DNA of 64,000 bases. Source: Theocolax elegans. Its lineage: Eukaryota > Arthropoda > Insecta > Hymenoptera > Cerocephalidae. Location: the NCBI GenBank assembly GCA_026168455.1, contig CM047425.1:86431580-86495579 (forward strand), read 5' to 3'. Positions 1 through 12,225 of this stretch are shown here, in pieces. The position numbers and the translations under genes are program-made. Each line of letters begins with the position of its first letter. Position 1 is the first letter of the stretch. Below the pieces are notes generated by a model. That model was not told the DNA's origin. It saw only the letters and a program-made list of their open reading frames with translations, and ran no database searches.

Positions 1-299
1 TATATTAAATATATTTATGTGTGTATCTTGTAAAATCCTGTATGCATAAAATATAGGTATATATGTATACGAATATATATGTTTGTTATACGATCTTAAG
101 AGCTAACAATCGACGTTTGATAAAAGACACTTGCAGTGTAACCTTGTTATATTAAGCACTCTCTCTCTCACTCTCACTCTCACTCTCACTCCCTCTCTTT
201 CTTTCTCTTTCTCTTTGTCTGGCTCTTTCACTCTTTTAAGATTGCTCAGTTGTCGTTGATAAAAATGAGAAAAACGGACCGTAGATGTTGAAAGTAAAC
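1..299. repeat. AT-rich edge with pyrimidine-rich tract
   Basis: The first 150 bases are AT-rich with TATA/TGTA runs. Positions 157-235 form an imperfect CTCTCA/CTTTCT microsatellite, purely pyrimidine apart from scattered A and G. The opposite strand carries GA repeats, the kind of sequence that insect GAGA-binding proteins recognise. Open frames across it encode only RVRVRE-type low-complexity peptide, so it is not coding. Confidence 0.8.
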
Positions 300-840
300 A
301 CACGCGGCCCGGGCGACAGACACCCCGAGTGGTCTCCTCGACGAGGATGAGTCCGGCGCGTCCGCGGTTTCTGTCGCGGGAGCGCGTGTGCAACGCCTCG
401 CGCGGCAGTCGAGCGCTCTTTGGGGTTTCGCTTGGCTATACGAAAACTCGCACACACGCGGCGAAGAGAGGCGGCTCGCCGCACCGCGCAGTCGCTTCGG
501 TCTCCCTCTACCTCGCTCCTCGGGCACGTTGTCGTACTCGCGCTCGCTTACTCGCTTACTTGCTCGGGCCCACCACCACCATCACCACCACCCCCCTCCC
601 GCTTCAGCCGCCTCACCCTCCCTACCTCCCTCCCTCCCTGCCCCACCCCCATCCCTTCTCTGTGTAGAAGAGGCGACCGACCAAGCTTCCCCTTGGCTCG
701 TGCACTTGAAACGCATAGTCGGTGTGTGCGAGAGCGAGACTGCGCGCGAGCGCGTTATAGGTACGACCGGCAGACGCGGCGCGACCCGCACGGCTAATCC
801 TTATCGGCTCTTCCGTCTGCGGGTGCGCCCGCCTTTTCTT
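300..840. promoter_or_regulatory. GC/CpG-rich island 1
   Basis: This block is rich in CpG (many CGCG and GCGC steps) against an AT-rich surround. It includes a CAC/ATC trinucleotide-like run at 570-600 and a C-rich pyrimidine run at 601-660. Several overlapping frames stay open only because stop codons are rare in GC-rich DNA; their products are arginine- and proline-rich with no domain. It is a candidate promoter or enhancer by composition only. Confidence 0.4.
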
Positions 841-1615
841 TTTTCCTCTTTTACTCTTTCTTTTCCTCAACGCCACCCTTTTTCAATGTTTATGTTTATT
901 TTTCTATATTTATTTACACGAAGATAAACCAAGACATTTCACTATTTAATACTATCAACTCATGCACATTTGACTCGATAATCTAGATATATTTCGTATT
1001 TACCGTATACCTATTGAAGTGACATTTGCCAACTCCATTTCAGAATATTATCCACAGATCTACCATCCTCGATTGATTTATATGTTCTATTTGAATAACG
1101 TATAGCTCTAATCGTATTTAGAAACATTTCGTTATGAACTCGTCTAGCTTAAAAATTACACTTTAATAACAAGCGTTAAGTATCATCTTAAAGCTTCGTA
1201 GCTGTAAATTGTATATAATAATTTATAATTAATTGTAAATTTTTCTTCTATACTATTTACTATTATTGATTACTTGCTTAATCATTGTTTTTGTATGTAG
1301 ATATTTTGTAATTAAAATTCATGTAATTAAAAAATTCATACAATATTTGTCTGTTATTTAACGTAGCAATTAAAAATATGCAACGGGAAAAAATAATCGT
1401 TTGAATCTATTTAATAATTTAATAATAATATTTGCTAACATTATAAATTACAAAACATAATACAAAGTAATGTGTTGACGTGTATTTCACTGCAGAAAGT
1501 GGAATCGCGTATAGATATCACGTTTCATTTGCCGCGTGTGTGCGTATACGAATATCACAATTATATAATGACAGTAAAAAGGTGTATGTATAGGTAATAA
1601 TAAAAAAAAAATTTT
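841..1615. other. AT-rich spacer, nothing recognisable
   Basis: This is low-complexity AT-rich sequence with short homopolymers and no supportable gene, RNA or mobile element. It ends in a poly-A/poly-T junction at about 1601-1618. Confidence 0.7.
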
Positions 1616-1870
1616 TTTGTTTGACCATATTGTGGTTTCCGCTATAGAGCGTAGCGGCAGCATAATAGATATCAGGCTTATCCTCGTATAGGCATTAACA
1701 TCACCAAGAAATTACAGAGTCGACAACCCAATAACTATTGTGAAAGATTTCAAGTTTCGAGTTAGAAAAGAGTCACCCAAAAAAGAGTGAGTGAGTCGCC
1801 GACAAGCCTCGAAGCAACGGAGGGATACGACTCCCCTACATATTTTCCCCTGCGTCGAGTCCGACCCGAT
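1616..1870. promoter_or_regulatory. Unique mid-GC block with Runt-like site
   Basis: This is a non-repetitive stretch inside AT-rich DNA. It holds TTGTGGTTTCC, which matches the Runt-domain core TGTGGTT, directly followed by an inverted repeat whose arms are CCGCTA and TAGCGG (about 1637-1655). A second GC-rich patch with a GAGTGAGTGAGT run begins near 1786. The low repeat content suggests constrained sequence, but no function is shown. Confidence 0.3.
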
Positions 1871-2590
1871 AATGTGCGCCACTGTATATACCTATATATA
1901 TATACACACATATATACGTATAGTCGTGCACGTATATACCTATAATGTCTGTGCCGAGCTGCCGTTTCTCTTCTTCCTACATCCCTCGATTCGTGCGTGT
2001 GCCAAAGTTGTATATAGACGAGTCCGTCTAACTACTCGCGTGAAAGCCAAAAAGCTTAGTTTCCCAAACTTCATTTTTTTACTCTCTTTCTTTCTAACTT
2101 CCCCGTTTTTTTTTCTTCCTGCGGGTTATATTCGTCATTCTAAGAATATAATTACACATAAATATTAAATTGCACGTATATGTATACTAAAATTTGTTAT
2201 ATCATTTACTAAGTATTACTATTCGTTTCAAACAATTACTCCATTGACCTATTGGACAAAAATTGTATACGCGATACGATTGTTGTAGTTGGTAAAATAA
2301 ATCAATTTTAATTAAAAAATGATAATTTTTCTTTTTCTCACGTACTAGCAACTGACAATTGATTGGCCGTATGTTAACATGACAACGATAAAATTTTTAG
2401 ATAAGTATTTTCGTACAAGTTCAAGTACATATAGGGAACCATAACGCTTGCACAATGGCCAGTCGCCGCTCCGACTGTCAGGCATTTACGTATACATACA
2501 TACATGTTGTACAAATATATAACATAAGCGCATCCATGGATATTCTTGGGATAATTAATGACATTCGAAAGCGGAAAAGTCTAGAAAATG
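1871..2590. other. AT-rich spacer with TA/CA microsatellite
   Basis: Positions 1885-1945 are an irregular TATA/CACA/CGTA repeat, and 2060-2130 is T-rich. The remainder is AT-rich with no gene that I can support. Confidence 0.65.
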
Positions 2591-2760
2591 TGAAAATTTA
2601 AAATCGGTGCGCGGAGAGACAAGACGTTTAACTCGTAAACGGCATCACGGTCTCGGATTCGCGAAAGTGAGAGTAGCTACTGCTACGCGTACAGTACAGC
2701 CGCACACTCGCTATATCAAATGCGAATAGAACGCCAACTCGATACGCTCGACCTTATATG
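2591..2760. promoter_or_regulatory. Small CpG-rich island
   Basis: About 170 bases are CpG-rich and free of simple repeats. They include a short inverted repeat, CGTTTA...TAAACG, near 2624-2641. This is a candidate regulatory element by composition only. Confidence 0.25.
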
Positions 2761-2882
2761 TGGTTATACTAATGCTATCTAGACTAGAAATGCACATGCA
2801 CGATTTTATTAAATTGACCGTCTGCTTTTTTTTTCATTTGTTCTGCAAATTGTAAATCCCTGTTTAATCGTAATATACTTAA

Positions 2883-3249
2883 GGGGATGTCGAACTCAGA
2901 AAATGGTCATTTTTAACATTTTTTTATAAACAAAAGAATAAATATTTTAAAAAATCCTGAACGCCATGCCCTTAGGCATGTTTTAAATAGTATACTCAAA
3001 TTTATTGAGATTTTTGTAATTTTATTCTAATTTTTGCGTTGAAAATTCATGCTTTTTTTATTGTCGACCGTAAATAGTTTATTCAATTATTATTAACAAA
3101 TTTATTTTTTCTGAAAAAATCAAAACGCCATGCCCTCTGATTTGTTTTAAACTACCGATATGAATTTTTTCAGATTTTTAATACAATATTTCCAAGATAA
3201 TTCTTATGTCGTAATGTGTAGATCCCTGAAACTTGGGTCCGACATCCCG
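2883..3249. mobile_element. TTAA-flanked MITE (non-autonomous DNA transposon)
   Basis: The element is bounded on both sides by TTAA (2879-2882 and 3250-3253). Its imperfect terminal inverted repeats are GGGGATGTCGAACTC on the left and CGGGATGTCGGACCC read inward from the right, matching at about 12 of 15 positions. It is 367 bp long and encodes nothing. TTAA duplication is characteristic of the piggyBac superfamily, so a piggyBac-like non-autonomous element is the leading reading. Internally, a segment centred on AACGCCATGCCC occurs twice in the same orientation (2960 and 3124, 164 bp apart), each copy followed by TGTTTTAAA. This indicates an old internal duplication. Confidence 0.7.
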
Positions 3250-3253
3250 TTAA

Positions 3254-3840
3254 ATAAATAAAATTGAACGTAATTATAAATATTTTTCATAAATTATCAC
3301 AATACCATTTCGTATGAAATAATTAAACATTCGTATTAAATGAACTTGGATAATTCTAGGATTGATTAGTTCAAAAGAATTAAATAAATGAAATGCATCG
3401 ATCGTTTATGGGGTTAGTACATCGTTAGATTACATAATTGTGAGGATTTCCGCGAGTATCCCCCCGTTAAATTAGAGCATTTGAAATTAATCATCGGTCT
3501 GCGTATTTTGACGGATGGCACGTCTACCGTAAGCGAGCTCGTTAAAAAATAGTATAATTCAAGTTCACGCGTCAGTTACATAAGTTGATTATGCCATGGC
3601 AATGCTTGATGTATAATAAATGGTTATACATGTGTATGTGTGTGTGTGAGGGTATAGGTGTGTGTATAACAAACAATAGAAGAATAATCCACCCTTACGT
3701 CAAAAACACCAAGTGTCCGTGACAAGTTTCTCTGGTCTAAACGCCGAGCTAGCATTCGACGCACAAAGTGCAGGAGCTCGTAAAGAAAGAAAGAAAGAAA
3801 GAGAAGAGGGAAATAAAGAGCCACAAACGTGCGCACGTAT
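3254..3840. other. AT-rich spacer with two microsatellites
   Basis: This is mostly AT-rich unique sequence with a small GC patch near 3450-3540. A (TG)n tract lies at 3631-3650 and an (AAAG)n tract at 3782-3806. Open frames over these repeats are not credible genes. Confidence 0.65.
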
Positions 3841-5560
3841 ACGTATACACGCGGTATATATGCGTGTATTACTCATGCCGATGTAAATGGGGATGAGCGT
3901 TAATGTGCGTGTCTTCCTCGGAAGACCAGCGCGTATTTCTTCTATCTTCTTTTCTCTCTCATTGCCTTTTACGGGCGGTTTATACGCATTTCTCACTTTT
4001 ACTCGGTGGCTTTGCATGCGCGGCTTAGAAATGTCTTCTTCGTTTATATGCGTACCCGATAGCCTTCTCTTCTCCCTATATATATACACGTATACGCATA
4101 TACTGTATAATAAGTATTCTAACAGTTTACATTTTATAAAGAAACCCGAATAATACTTTTTTAATGTATATATTGAATAAACCCAACATACCTTCTCGTT
4201 AAATTAATTAATTTATATTTATATTTAGAAAATAATATAATTTATTGTTTATCAACGTTTTGTCATATTATTTAATAACAATTACCCTTTAAAATAATAC
4301 ATAAATCGTCAATTCGAATATTATTGAATATCAAATTTCAAATGTACCATAAAAAATATAAGAAAATTATAAAAGTATAATTTACATTTGTATATGTAAA
4401 TTTCATTATCTTTTTACCTGGAAAATCGATTGTTGTATCTTAGATCCAAATAAATGTTGCTTACCTTCCTATCAAAAATAATCGATTCATCTGTACGACG
4501 GTTTATTTTCACTCGATAATGATGATTACACGAATGCATTATTCAGATATTTTGTGTTATGACACAAATAATTATAACGAGCGCAAACAAAAAATACTTT
4601 TATTTTAAAAGATGCCCCACATAAATTCGATATTTCGCGAAAATCCCTAGGCATATCTGATGACATAACTTTGACTCTTAAGTTTCATATTCTTTAGCAC
4701 CTCCCACGTAGCGATAAATATTAAAGTATGCAACGACAACTCGGTCCTTACGGCTCTAATTACTCAAGCGAGTTCTACACCAGTCGACCGATATGCGTCA
4801 TCCGCCATGCAAGTAAATTGCACTTTGCACTTTCGTGACTCGATTTGCGCGTGCGATTCTTATAATCTGATTTTTTAGGGTCCTGTGTTTCTCCGTAAAC
4901 CAACTTTTAAATTGGTGCGTGGGTAGAATTGGCCAAACAATTACTAAAATGGATACCGATCAACTCGAGACACATTTATATATATGTACATGTATAATAT
5001 TATTATTTTCACAATAAATTTTTAGAAAAATTATCTTGGTTTGTAGATAATATTTGTTTGAACATACATGTACAATATAAAACAATGCAATAACGTTATT
5101 GACAACAATATTGACAATAGTTATTTTAAGTTTTAAGTTAACAAAATGTGTAGTTATTACTGTATTTATGTATTATATATGTATAATTACGGTATTTGTA
5201 TACGCATATGTGCATATGGCATTTTATATTTTACGATTTATTATTATTTATATAACAGATTAAATAAAAACAAATACGCGTTTACTGAAAAGGTTTGTGT
5301 TAAATAATTTTTTTATAGGAAGCGGTTATTTTGTAATACTTTTATAACTTCTTTGCATACCTAAAATCAATAAATTATAAATAACAATTCTTAAATATAG
5401 TTGCATGAAGAGTTACACAAGCTCATTAATATGCGAAAATCAGTGAATAATTAGATTAAGAGTTAGTAATAAAGAATAATTCGAATAGTCAGTGATCCGT
5501 AAAAATGTATATATATATACATAGGGTAAATTAGCTGTCAGTGTAGCATTTACTACATCT
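3841..5560. other. Mid-GC patch then AT-rich desert
   Basis: Positions 3841-4080 are moderately GC-rich with a TATATACACGTATA run at the end. Positions 4090-4680 are AT-rich. A modest GC patch at 4730-4870 is non-repetitive and could be regulatory. The rest, to 5560, is AT-rich with no recognisable feature. Confidence 0.6.
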
Positions 5561-6065
5561 GCGCCAAGGTGACTCCGAAAGTCCAAAGCATCAATCAACG
5601 ATTGACCTACATCTCCCTTGAAATTTCATCATCCCAGGCAATCAGGAAAGAAAAAACGAACCCTCCAATCCATGTTGGAAAGGTCGGTCGTAAAAACGTC
5701 GTTGGTAAAAAAAATAAGCACGTCGGGACAGGGCTCCTGGATTCGCATCGGCCAGCCCTGGGGCTCACTCGTCCCAAGGGTAGTGCGCAGTCGCAAGCGC
5801 GGGCGCGCGCACTATCACGTGGCCTTGTCCTTGAACGCGGCCCGTGAACCCGCTCGCGCCGCCTTTATCGATCAGCCCCCGCGTATAGTGTAGCCCGCTC
5901 TCGACTCTCTCGTTCTCGCTCGGCTTCGATGCACACGCCGGCGTATTACAATGACCGAGCCGTACCAGCGCCACCCGATTTATCGGCGCTTCGGTCAAAC
6001 GATTTTGTTATTTCCTTGTTCGGGATTTTCGGTTTTAATCTTTCCTCTTTGCGCCAATTGCGCCG
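5561..6065. promoter_or_regulatory. GC/CpG-rich island 2
   Basis: CpG density rises sharply from about 5680, with alternating GCGC runs at 5801-5812 and an E-box, TCACGTGG, at 5815-5822. Overlapping open frames on both strands have no domain signature and mixed low-quality composition. Candidate regulatory island. Confidence 0.35.
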
Positions 6066-7640
6066 CTCTTTCATTTTTACTTTTATTATTCTTTCCAGTC
6101 ACACCATGTATAATCATTCTTTATTCTTCTGTCACTTTCATTAATTACATCTGCGACGCTTTGCAGTTAATTGCAATTTAGTTACCTTATGCATGCAGGT
6201 ACTTCATAAACATACTGACGCCTTGGACGAAACAAATACAACTCTAATGTTATTTTAAATGGAAAAATCTTAGTAGCGCTTATTTTTGTCCGAGATGTGG
6301 ATACGGTCTTAGACTGATTGTTGGGTTATTATCAATTAACTGTATTTTTTCCTAGAAAATTATAAATGTAGTAAACAATTTATTTCCTATAATTTACGGT
6401 AAAAATAATGGAACAGAACATTCCTAATAAATACAAATTAATTTTCTTTGTATAAAAAATACAAAGATCAAGTGTAGAAAAAGAAAATATTTATTAGTCT
6501 TATATAATATTTATTTTCGTAGTCTCGAAACTAAGCTATTGTACATGTATTATACTGATATAAATTATTAGCTATACATAGTGGCACGCTACTGAATAGA
6601 AATTTATTCTACCAAATAAATCAATATGAGAAAATAAAACTATAAAAATAAAATAATCCAATAAAAGCTATATAGATCTATATTTGGCCCTCGTACTCTA
6701 TATACCGAACTTCATTATTATGAGTGTTAATTAATTAATTTTGACTATCTAAATTGAAGAAACATTAATTATTTTACTTAAAGAAATGATGATAGTAGGC
6801 AAATTATAAAATATTAAAATATAAAGTACCTGACAAATTATAAAATATTGCCATTACTAAGAATTTTATATAACAAGCATTGTAAAAGAAAATTGGTAGT
6901 GAAAGTATTACATCGAGAGAAGAAAAGTTGGAAAGTTGTGAGAGTATGCAACAGAATCAAACTCATCGTATATACTAGACACATTCATTAATGGTTTTAA
7001 TGACTAATACTTGTTAAAGTTTCTCGAAGGCATTAATAATACTTGTAACAAACATAATACAGGAACTGATCTATATTAAGTTTTTACGCTATTTCCAAAA
7101 TTTCACATTTTTTACACAAGGACATAAAAATACTGTTGCATATATATAGTAGTACTTTGAGTATATTTTCATTAGATTTTTTCTAAAGTACACGTAACTT
7201 GTCTAAAATTAGAAATGAACGTTTCAGTATTATTTTTAATTCACATTCTAAAGCATAATATTTTTCACATTTTGTATGATAATTCGTCATCCTCATTAAC
7301 CGTATCATGTATTTATTGTTTAATAACTTTAGACTAACATTTCGAAGTTCATTTTTGAACATTAATCTTGAAAGATCTAAATGTCGGACAAATTTTAACT
7401 AATAATACTGCGACATCAAAAATATGTGGGCAACTGTTATTAAAATTTTTGTTAAAGAAGTTTATATTTAAAATATCAAAAACGATTGTTGTTAATTATC
7501 TATAAATCGGAATTTCCGTTCACATTAGACAGACTTAATATAAGAATGTTACTGTACTTAATATAAGTAAGTTACTGTTTTCGTTTACTGCGACATGCAT
7601 GAAAAGGGAGAAAAAGTAAAGCAGCATCCAAACAATCTAA
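6066..7640. other. AT-rich desert
   Basis: About 1.6 kb of AT-rich sequence with short A and T homopolymers. I see no gene, RNA, repeat family or clear motif cluster. Confidence 0.7.
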
Positions 7641-8031
7641 TTTTCTCGTAAAAAATAGATCTATTGCGCAGTCAACGGGCTTATTTAAAGGAGAGCCAGC
7701 CGAAAATATCATAGGATACCCGGATGAAAATAGTCCCATCCTGTTTACATCGAGGGGTAGATGCGCGTGTGTATATATATGTTATATGTACGTATATGCG
7801 TCTAGGCGGTTGGGCTCTGTGGCACGCAATAGGAGACGACTTGTCCCCCATACCCGCACTCCCCCCTAGAAGTATTAGATTCGAAACGAGTGTTCTAGGT
7901 CGAGTAGAACGGAGGTCAAGGCCTCGCACGCACGAGGGGGTAGGAAGACAGAGGGGGGGGGGGGCTCGAGGGGATAGTCATAGAAGAGAGAGAGAGAGAG
8001 AGCTCAGAATCAACCCTCGCTCCGTGATCGT

Positions 8032-8068
<37 letters not shown>

Positions 8069-8135
8069 AAACTATAGATTCTTCGCGTACTCCATTAATG
8101 CGGCTCGGGAGAAAGAAGGAATTTAAGCTTCTGAA
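7641..8135. promoter_or_regulatory. GC island 3 with poly-G and GA repeats
   Basis: This GC-rich block contains a 12-base G run (7953-7964) and (GA)n tracts at 7985-8002 and 8032-8068. The open frame through it ends in arginine/glutamate repeats translated from the GA tract, so it is not a gene. GA tracts are typical of open-chromatin elements in insects, which suggests but does not prove regulatory use. Confidence 0.4.
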
Positions 8136-8410
8136 TCGATATGTAGGCCGAGTTATCCGACGCCCTTACCTCCTGGATACTTCGAGTCTTTATCCTTGTC
8201 TACGCATAGAAAAGTGCGGGTGATCGTTGGGAAATGTTGGTGACGCGGCTTTTTCTTGCCCCGGGACCTTTTGCTAATCTCGAATGATTAGTGAGCTTTA
8301 TTCGTCATTGCTGGCTGATATTGCGTCGTTTAAGGGGATCGACCGACATTGATCGACGAAGAATGGAAATTCGGATGTGAGAAACACCCTGGGAAACCGA
8401 TACGTCCTAC
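8136..8410. promoter_or_regulatory. Unique non-repetitive block, candidate enhancer or minus-strand exon edge
   Basis: This block is balanced in base composition and free of microsatellites, unlike its neighbours. It contains an inverted pair CTAATC...GATTAG at about 8274-8291 (homeodomain-type cores) and several TTATCC/GATAA-like cores. On the minus strand, AGGAG|GTAAGGGCG matches a splice donor with the last exon base at 8170. No coding frame supports an exon, so a regulatory element is the more likely reading. Confidence 0.3.
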
Positions 8411-9335
8411 GGATTTAGCTATATCTATATGCGTTCAGCTTTTTCGAAGAAAAGTATTTTGGTAAGAGTCATCCACTGGGATAATCAACATTCTATCACG
8501 ATTTTCTTACTCCTACATTTTGTTTCCCCAGTCATGTATAAGGGTTATTTTATTACAATAATCAAAACAAATTTAGTTTTACTTTATTTGTTAAGAGGAC
8601 TAGTTTGTGTCTGAAAACTTAAAAAAGAATTTCGGTAATATTGATTGGCAAATGACAAAATTGTTGTTTCGTTTATAAAAATAAATTATAATCATACAAT
8701 TCGTACAAATTAATTTTTAGTTTTCCGACATCATTTTAAATTACACATTACTTGGCGAGTTCGTAACTGTAAATTTTGCATACGTATTGTACTTGACCAA
8801 TAATATCTCAAAATTGGTAACTCTGGTTTCATTTAGGTGGATTAATATACTGGAGATAAACTTATCCTATACTCTACAAATATACACACACGTATTAATT
8901 GATAAAATAATATTTTATCTACAGTAAAAGCTTAGACAACCATAAACTACTAAACACATCAAATCTGAAAGTATCAGTCAAATCTGGACGAATCAAAGTA
9001 CGAATAACCGACAGATTTCTTATAAGTTGTTGATACTCGTTCACTAATAATTATCAGTAATTTACCACGCATCCAGTTAATTAAACAGCTTTTTTACAAG
9101 GCACTTTACTTTCGTTAGAAAGTAATTTAATGAATTTCTAAAAGACATCGAATATTCATCGTTTCGTTAAACCATCGAATGGTCACGTGAAAGCGTACAC
9201 TGTACACAGGAACGAAGAGGAAAATGTATAAGCAATAGGGTGTACGAGCGAACAAAATCCAGAGAAATCCCTTCGAGTCAGGATATGCGCAAAATATCAT
9301 CGCACACATACATGTATATTATGTATATTATGTAT
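8411..9335. other. AT-rich spacer with one TCACGTGA octamer
   Basis: AT-rich sequence with no gene. A small mid-GC patch at 9150-9300 contains the palindromic E-box octamer TCACGTGA at 9183-9190. Confidence 0.6.
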
Positions 9336-9790
9336 ACATATATAGTTACGAGTGAACGCGCTTACGAGAGCGGATTTAGATCTAAATAAAGGCGGGCGCG
9401 CGCCCGCTCGCACTCGTGCGGATCTCATCGGGAGAACCGGTCTACAGATAAGCAACCGCGTAAAACTAAACGAGCTTCGTATATGCTATATATATACGTA
9501 TATACGATCTTTCTTTCTCACTCGCGAATAGAGCTTGGCATTTCGCGCGTTACATTTAGGGATGGGGGACTTGTGTATTACAGAGCACGCGTCAGCTAGA
9601 TCACGTGAGCATTCCCGGTAGACCAGCGTACACTTATTCACCCAGAGGATCCAACAGGAGTGATGTGAAGAGCTACCGATTCAATAGGGTGCCGGATTAT
9701 TTATGTTTAATTTCACACAGACAATGAAACCTGGTTCCTTTTTGTCTCGTGCAATGTGTGACTCGTTCCAAAGTTGTGATAAAGAAAAAC
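9336..9790. promoter_or_regulatory. GC island 4 with perfect palindromes and E-box
   Basis: The block opens with two perfect palindromes: TTTAGATCTAAA at 9375-9386 and the 16 bp GCGGGCGCGCGCCCGC at 9392-9407. A second TCACGTGA octamer lies at 9601-9608. It is followed by about 180 bp of unique mid-GC sequence holding a forkhead-like TGTTTA near 9701. This is a candidate enhancer or promoter, with no coding support. Confidence 0.4.
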
Positions 9791-11555
9791 GCCTACTGTT
9801 GACTCGATGTTACGCTACATGCTCTCGCTGACAACACTGACATTTCTTTATTTTATTTATTATTCTTAAGACGCACTTGTATAATAATATTTTTTTAATA
9901 CAAATATTATATTTATTTTGTTTCCGATTTCTTTGTGAGCCGCCCATTGAAAACAAAAATGCATATAATGTTATAAAATATAAATAGATTAAAACTATTC
10001 AATATTTATTTGCACGATATTTTGCTTGGAATTGGTAAAATCCAACGTTTTATAAGTATATTAGAAACTGCAGTAACGAAGTTCACGAATGACTCGTTTC
10101 AAACTGTCTCTTTTAACGGTGAAACTTCAACTTTTTCAGAAATATGACTGTCAGAATAAACTTTCCACTGCAATTATATATTGTAAAGTGTCTTTGTATG
10201 ATTTTCACTTTAGATGACTATAAAACTAAAATAATTATCAATTTTAATTATTAAAGAAATTTTCGCATAAAAGTTGTACTACGTCCGATAAATTATACAC
10301 CAACTCGTTAAACCGCGAAAACATTTTACTTCGAAGTAGTTATTTTTCGTTGTAAATTGACAACGTAAATATATATATAGGTATATAATATATATATTAA
10401 TAAGTGAAAAAAAAATTTGAAATACAATCTGTGATTCTAATTTGATACAAGTGCACAAGAGGTGGATTCTTGTTGTTCGATTTAATACTCGAGTTAGATG
10501 AAATATAAATGCAGATTAGTTACTTGTTGAGGGACGCCAAGAGGGTCATCTACACAATGCGTTAACACGATTGTTACATCGTAATCCATGGTATAAACCT
10601 TTGTAATAATAAAAGAAGCATTGTAAACTCTAACTTAAAAGGATCCCAAAGGTGCAAAACGAGTGGTTCGTAACACGGATACGACGCGAACGAATGGGTG
10701 AATAAACTAGGTAGATCAACACGAACACCCCGCTATTCCTCGCAATAGTCCAAATGGTAATAAAGAAAAGTAACACATATGGTTATGTGTAACCAAGAGA
10801 AAGAATCCCGGGACTCGAGTGAAGAAGAACAAGGAAAAGGTTGTCACGAGAGCGGAGGAGTACTATGTAAGCATAGTCAACCGAAGCGTGAATGGAGTTG
10901 GTTTACACTCATCTCAGAGGTGGTCGTCATCGGCTCTTCTTTTTTCTTCACTACTTCTGTCTCCCTTCTGGATTTGCACGTTCACGGTTCTGTTTTCCCT
11001 GATGGAAAACTTGATACCTTTAGGTATGTACGACGGGATGAATCAAGAGTGCGCCTGCAATATTTTCAATAGTCAATTTTTCATGTGTCTACAAAAACAT
11101 TACTTTCGTTTGAAACTTTTGCGTGTAGGCTAGTTTTCTAATAGACAGTATACAATATTGTAATAATTCTCGTAAGAATAATAATGCATTAATAACTGTT
11201 ATAAAATGCTAAATACGTAATATATAATGAACATTTTACCAGTTTATTATCCATCACGGTAGATTATATATATATAATTAAAAGTCTCGAAAACTGTCGA
11301 TTTAGAATGCGCCGCGGTAAAGTAGAGTTTCGTGCAAAGTGTAAATCCCGAATCATATATGTGTTATTTTGAAGCGAGGTTTAAACTAACTAATAATCGG
11401 AGTTTACACGAAGCACAAAGAGAAATTCGACAGGTTCTAATTACTCCGCAACATCAATTGTCGATGTAAATGGATCGTAAAGAAAAATGAAAGTGACAGG
11501 GTAATTAAGATGAGAAAGGCTTCTAACCATATAAGTTAATCCTGAAAGTAAAAGC
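9791..11555. other. AT-rich spacer with mid-GC patch
   Basis: AT-rich for most of its length. Positions 10490-10600 and 10640-10990 are more balanced and non-repetitive. Overlapping open frames at 10779-11133 on the + strand have no recognisable domain, and I do not call them genes. Confidence 0.55.
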
Positions 11556-11825
11556 AACAAGCCGCGTAACCATCACGCTCGATTCATACCGCATCGGACA
11601 ATGGAGCTCGAGCGCATCGTTATCAACGATGAAGCGCACGCTCTTTTACTCTGCACCAGCAAGATTGAGGCTCGTTCAAGTTCGCGCGTATATAGACGGT
11701 AACTCGAGGACGAGCAACGAGAGAAAGCCTTGCTCGTTTTTCCCGAGTTACGATGTGCTTATACCTCGTGCCGTCGGGTCAGAGACCCGTTGTTCAACTT
11801 GTGTACTAACTGTCAATGAATATTT
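11556..11825. promoter_or_regulatory. GC-rich island 5
   Basis: About 270 bp of CpG-rich unique sequence between AT-rich flanks, with no simple repeat. A 70-codon open frame inside has no family signature. Candidate regulatory island by composition. Confidence 0.3.
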
Positions 11826-12225
11826 CATTCTTTTAATGTAGTCTTCTTACATTTTTAATCTTTCTCTAAATTCATTCAAATAGAACTAAGAATTTTGCGG
11901 ATCATTGATTTTACTTCTACTATTGTAAGGAATATAATTATCAGTACTGAATTATGAATATAAAGTTAAAAAACAATTGTTTAGTTTTTTACGTAAAATA
12001 TTATGATTTTTATATTAAATTTAATTGAAAATTTCTTTTGTTTAATTATCTATATACAAGTTGGTTACTTTCAAATATACTTTACAGGGTTTAACAATTT
12101 AGAATACAGTGGTATTTAATTAACCAATTGCATTTAATAAGAGAGAAAACGAATAAAAGAATTTCCCGCATTCTTTAGTAATGATAAAAAATTAAGGACA
12201 ATAACCGTGACTCCTCGGAAATGCG
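11826..12225. other. AT-rich spacer
   Basis: I see nothing beyond short homopolymers and AT-rich sequence. Confidence 0.7.

Noticed and set aside
388..927. 179-codon + strand open frame
   Set aside because: It crosses a CAC/CAT repeat that gives a histidine run and a pyrimidine tract, and other frames are equally open across the same DNA.
8338..8352. TTAAGGGGAT, identical to the start of the 2883 MITE
   Set aside because: Only about ten bases match, with no second terminal repeat or TTAA partner. A similar word at 55555 was rejected for the same reason.
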